A stretch of 11,243 nt of DNA from CAYNFQ01 sp964396715 (lineage in GTDB: Bacteria; Patescibacteriota; Microgenomatia; Daviesbacterales; UBA10151). This document shows positions 10,634-11,243 of the stretch, piece after piece (position 1 is the first letter of the stretch; each line of letters starts with the position of its first letter). Location: contig CAYNFQ010000021.1 of assembly GCA_964396715.1 (NCBI GenBank), positions 1 to 11,243 of the forward strand, written 5' to 3'. The translations under genes and the position numbers were made by a program. A model generated the notes under the pieces. The model saw only the letters and a program-made list of their open reading frames with translations, made no database searches and was not told where the DNA came from.

Positions 10634-10830
10634 AAAAGTACAACCCAACTTTTAAAGTTACAACTTCTGATAAAAAGAAATATGTACTACCAGAATATAG
10701 GGATTTTGAAATTTTGGATAAATGTAAAAGATTAGAAAAATCAAAATTGATACAAGAAGATAAACATCTAGTAAAACTTATAAAAACACAATTGATAGAT
10801 GATTGGAGAAAACCATTGTTGGTGGCTTAG
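10630..10830 (+). CDS. Small basic protein of unknown function
   Basis: A 66-residue, Lys-rich soluble protein that I do not recognise. It begins with a short beta-like segment (NPTFKVTTSDKKKYVLPEY). Charged helical stretches (DFEILDKCKRLEKSKLIQEDKHLVKLIKTQLIDDW) follow, and it ends in RKPLLVA. It has one cysteine and no metal motif. The ATG overlaps the TGA of the kinase-tail remnant by ATGA. The stop codon overlaps, by 4 nt, the stop of the convergent oxidase gene. Clean junctions on both sides and a complete frame argue that it is a real gene, but there is no functional evidence. Confidence 0.55.
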   Translation: MKKYNPTFKVTTSDKKKYVLPEYRDFEILDKCKRLEKSKLIQEDKHLVKLIKTQLIDDWRKPLLVA

Positions 10831-11243
10831 TTTTTGATCATATGAGCCAGAGAATATTGGCAAGTGGCGTCGGCTTTTTTGTGAGGATTAAAAATATTTT
10901 TGGGATCGAATATTTCTTTAACCTTTTTAAATAACTGATAAATATCATTACCGTACATCTGAGGTAGATATGGGCCACGGATTAAGCCATCGTTGTGTTC
11001 TGCAGACATGGATCCCTTATATTCAAAAACTAATTTAAAAACTTTTTCCATCAGTTCAGGAATAATGCTTCTTACATCCGCCTTTGATAAATCCATCAAA
11101 GGAATGATATGGAAATTGCCGTCACCAATATGTCCTGCCAGGGTATAAACCATCTTGTCTTTGTATGGGGCAATAATTTCATTAAGTTTTGGTAAGAACT
11201 GCGGTAAATATTCGGGATTTACTATGATGTCGTCAATAAAAGA
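10827..11243 (-). CDS. FAD-linked oxidase, C-terminal part (GlcD/D-lactate dehydrogenase type), partial
   Basis: The last 138 codons of a gene whose start lies beyond position 11243; the frame is open to the window edge. The reading frame gives SFIDDIIVNPEYLPQFLPKLNEII, then LAGHIGDGNFHIIPLMDL, then GSMSAEHNDGLIRGPYLPQMYG, and finally FDPKNIFNPHKKA. These are the hallmarks of the C-terminal cap domain of the VAO/GlcD family (FAD-linked oxidase, C-terminal). GHxGDGNxH and the EHNDG histidine form the metal/2-hydroxyacid-binding site. The family oxidises 2-hydroxyacids such as D-lactate or glycolate; the exact substrate is undetermined. The short tail (ADATCQYSLAHMIKN) ends without a 4Fe-4S domain. 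It converges on the 66-residue ORF with a 4-nt overlap. Confidence 0.88.
   Translation of the reverse strand, partial: SFIDDIIVNPEYLPQFLPKLNEIIAPYKDKMVYTLAGHIGDGNFHIIPLMDLSKADVRSIIPELMEKVFKLVFEYKGSMSAEHNDGLIRGPYLPQMYGNDIYQLFKKVKEIFDPKNIFNPHKKADATCQYSLAHMIKN

Noticed and set aside
10630..10830. The 66-residue ORF as an antitoxin for the neighbouring protease pair.
   Set aside because: No DNA-binding or antitoxin motif is visible, and it lies outside the repeat-bounded cassette.

Overview
The window looks like a chromosomal segment from a small-genome, low-GC bacterium of the Candidate Phyla Radiation (Patescibacteria), most likely the Microgenomates side. This is an inference from style rather than from a marker gene. 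The pointers are very tight gene packing, few Shine-Dalgarno sites, a four-helix-bundle (S23-type) ORF dropped into an operon, an in-frame palindrome encoding LPAGRQ, and a PfkB kinase, a VIT-family transporter and a clan AA protease of the type common in such genomes. TGA is used as a stop (the gene ending at 4577), so there is no sign of recoded TGA. No rRNA, tRNA or CRISPR was seen. Positions 1-131 hold no gene I can support.

Layout. (1) 132-2102: a minus-strand haem-type ferric-reductase-like membrane protein is divergent from a plus-strand SDR dehydrogenase, with a perfect 15-bp palindrome between them. The SDR converges, with a 4-nt overlap, on a minus-strand VIT1/CCC1-type metal transporter. 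(2) 2213-9999: a long plus-strand copper operon. A CsoR repressor is preceded by a textbook sigma70-type promoter whose spacer is a CsoR-like operator. Then come a DUF5676 membrane protein, a full-length cyclopropane fatty acid synthase, a lycopene-cyclase-domain membrane protein, a membrane-anchored cupredoxin, a four-helix-bundle ORF, a CopA-type Cu(I) P-type ATPase, a DsbD-like membrane protein fused to a second cupredoxin, a CopZ-like HMA protein and a PfkB-family kinase. (3) 10000-10830: a two-gene cassette (DUF5678-like protein plus retropepsin-like protease) lies between the 3' end of the kinase gene and a diverged second copy of that same 3' end, followed by a small unknown ORF. (4) 10827-11243: the C-terminal part of a minus-strand FAD-linked oxidase cut by the window edge.

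How the genes fit together. Cu(I) would release CsoR from the promoter and switch on export (CopA), a soluble carrier (HMA protein), and outward-facing cupredoxins with Cys/Met rather than His ligands. The unusual part is two membrane-lipid-type enzymes, Cfa and a lycopene-cyclase-like protein, placed between regulator and pump. This suggests a combined copper-export and membrane-modification response.

Two sequence-level themes run through the window. First, three operon heads (SDR, csoR, DUF5678-like) have a -10 box ending exactly 6 nt before the ATG, which predicts leaderless mRNAs, and the VIT gene is nearly the same. The only strong Shine-Dalgarno site precedes an internal operon gene. 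Second, short heptanucleotide or octanucleotide tandem-repeat islands and palindromes punctuate the copper genes, several of them translated in frame.
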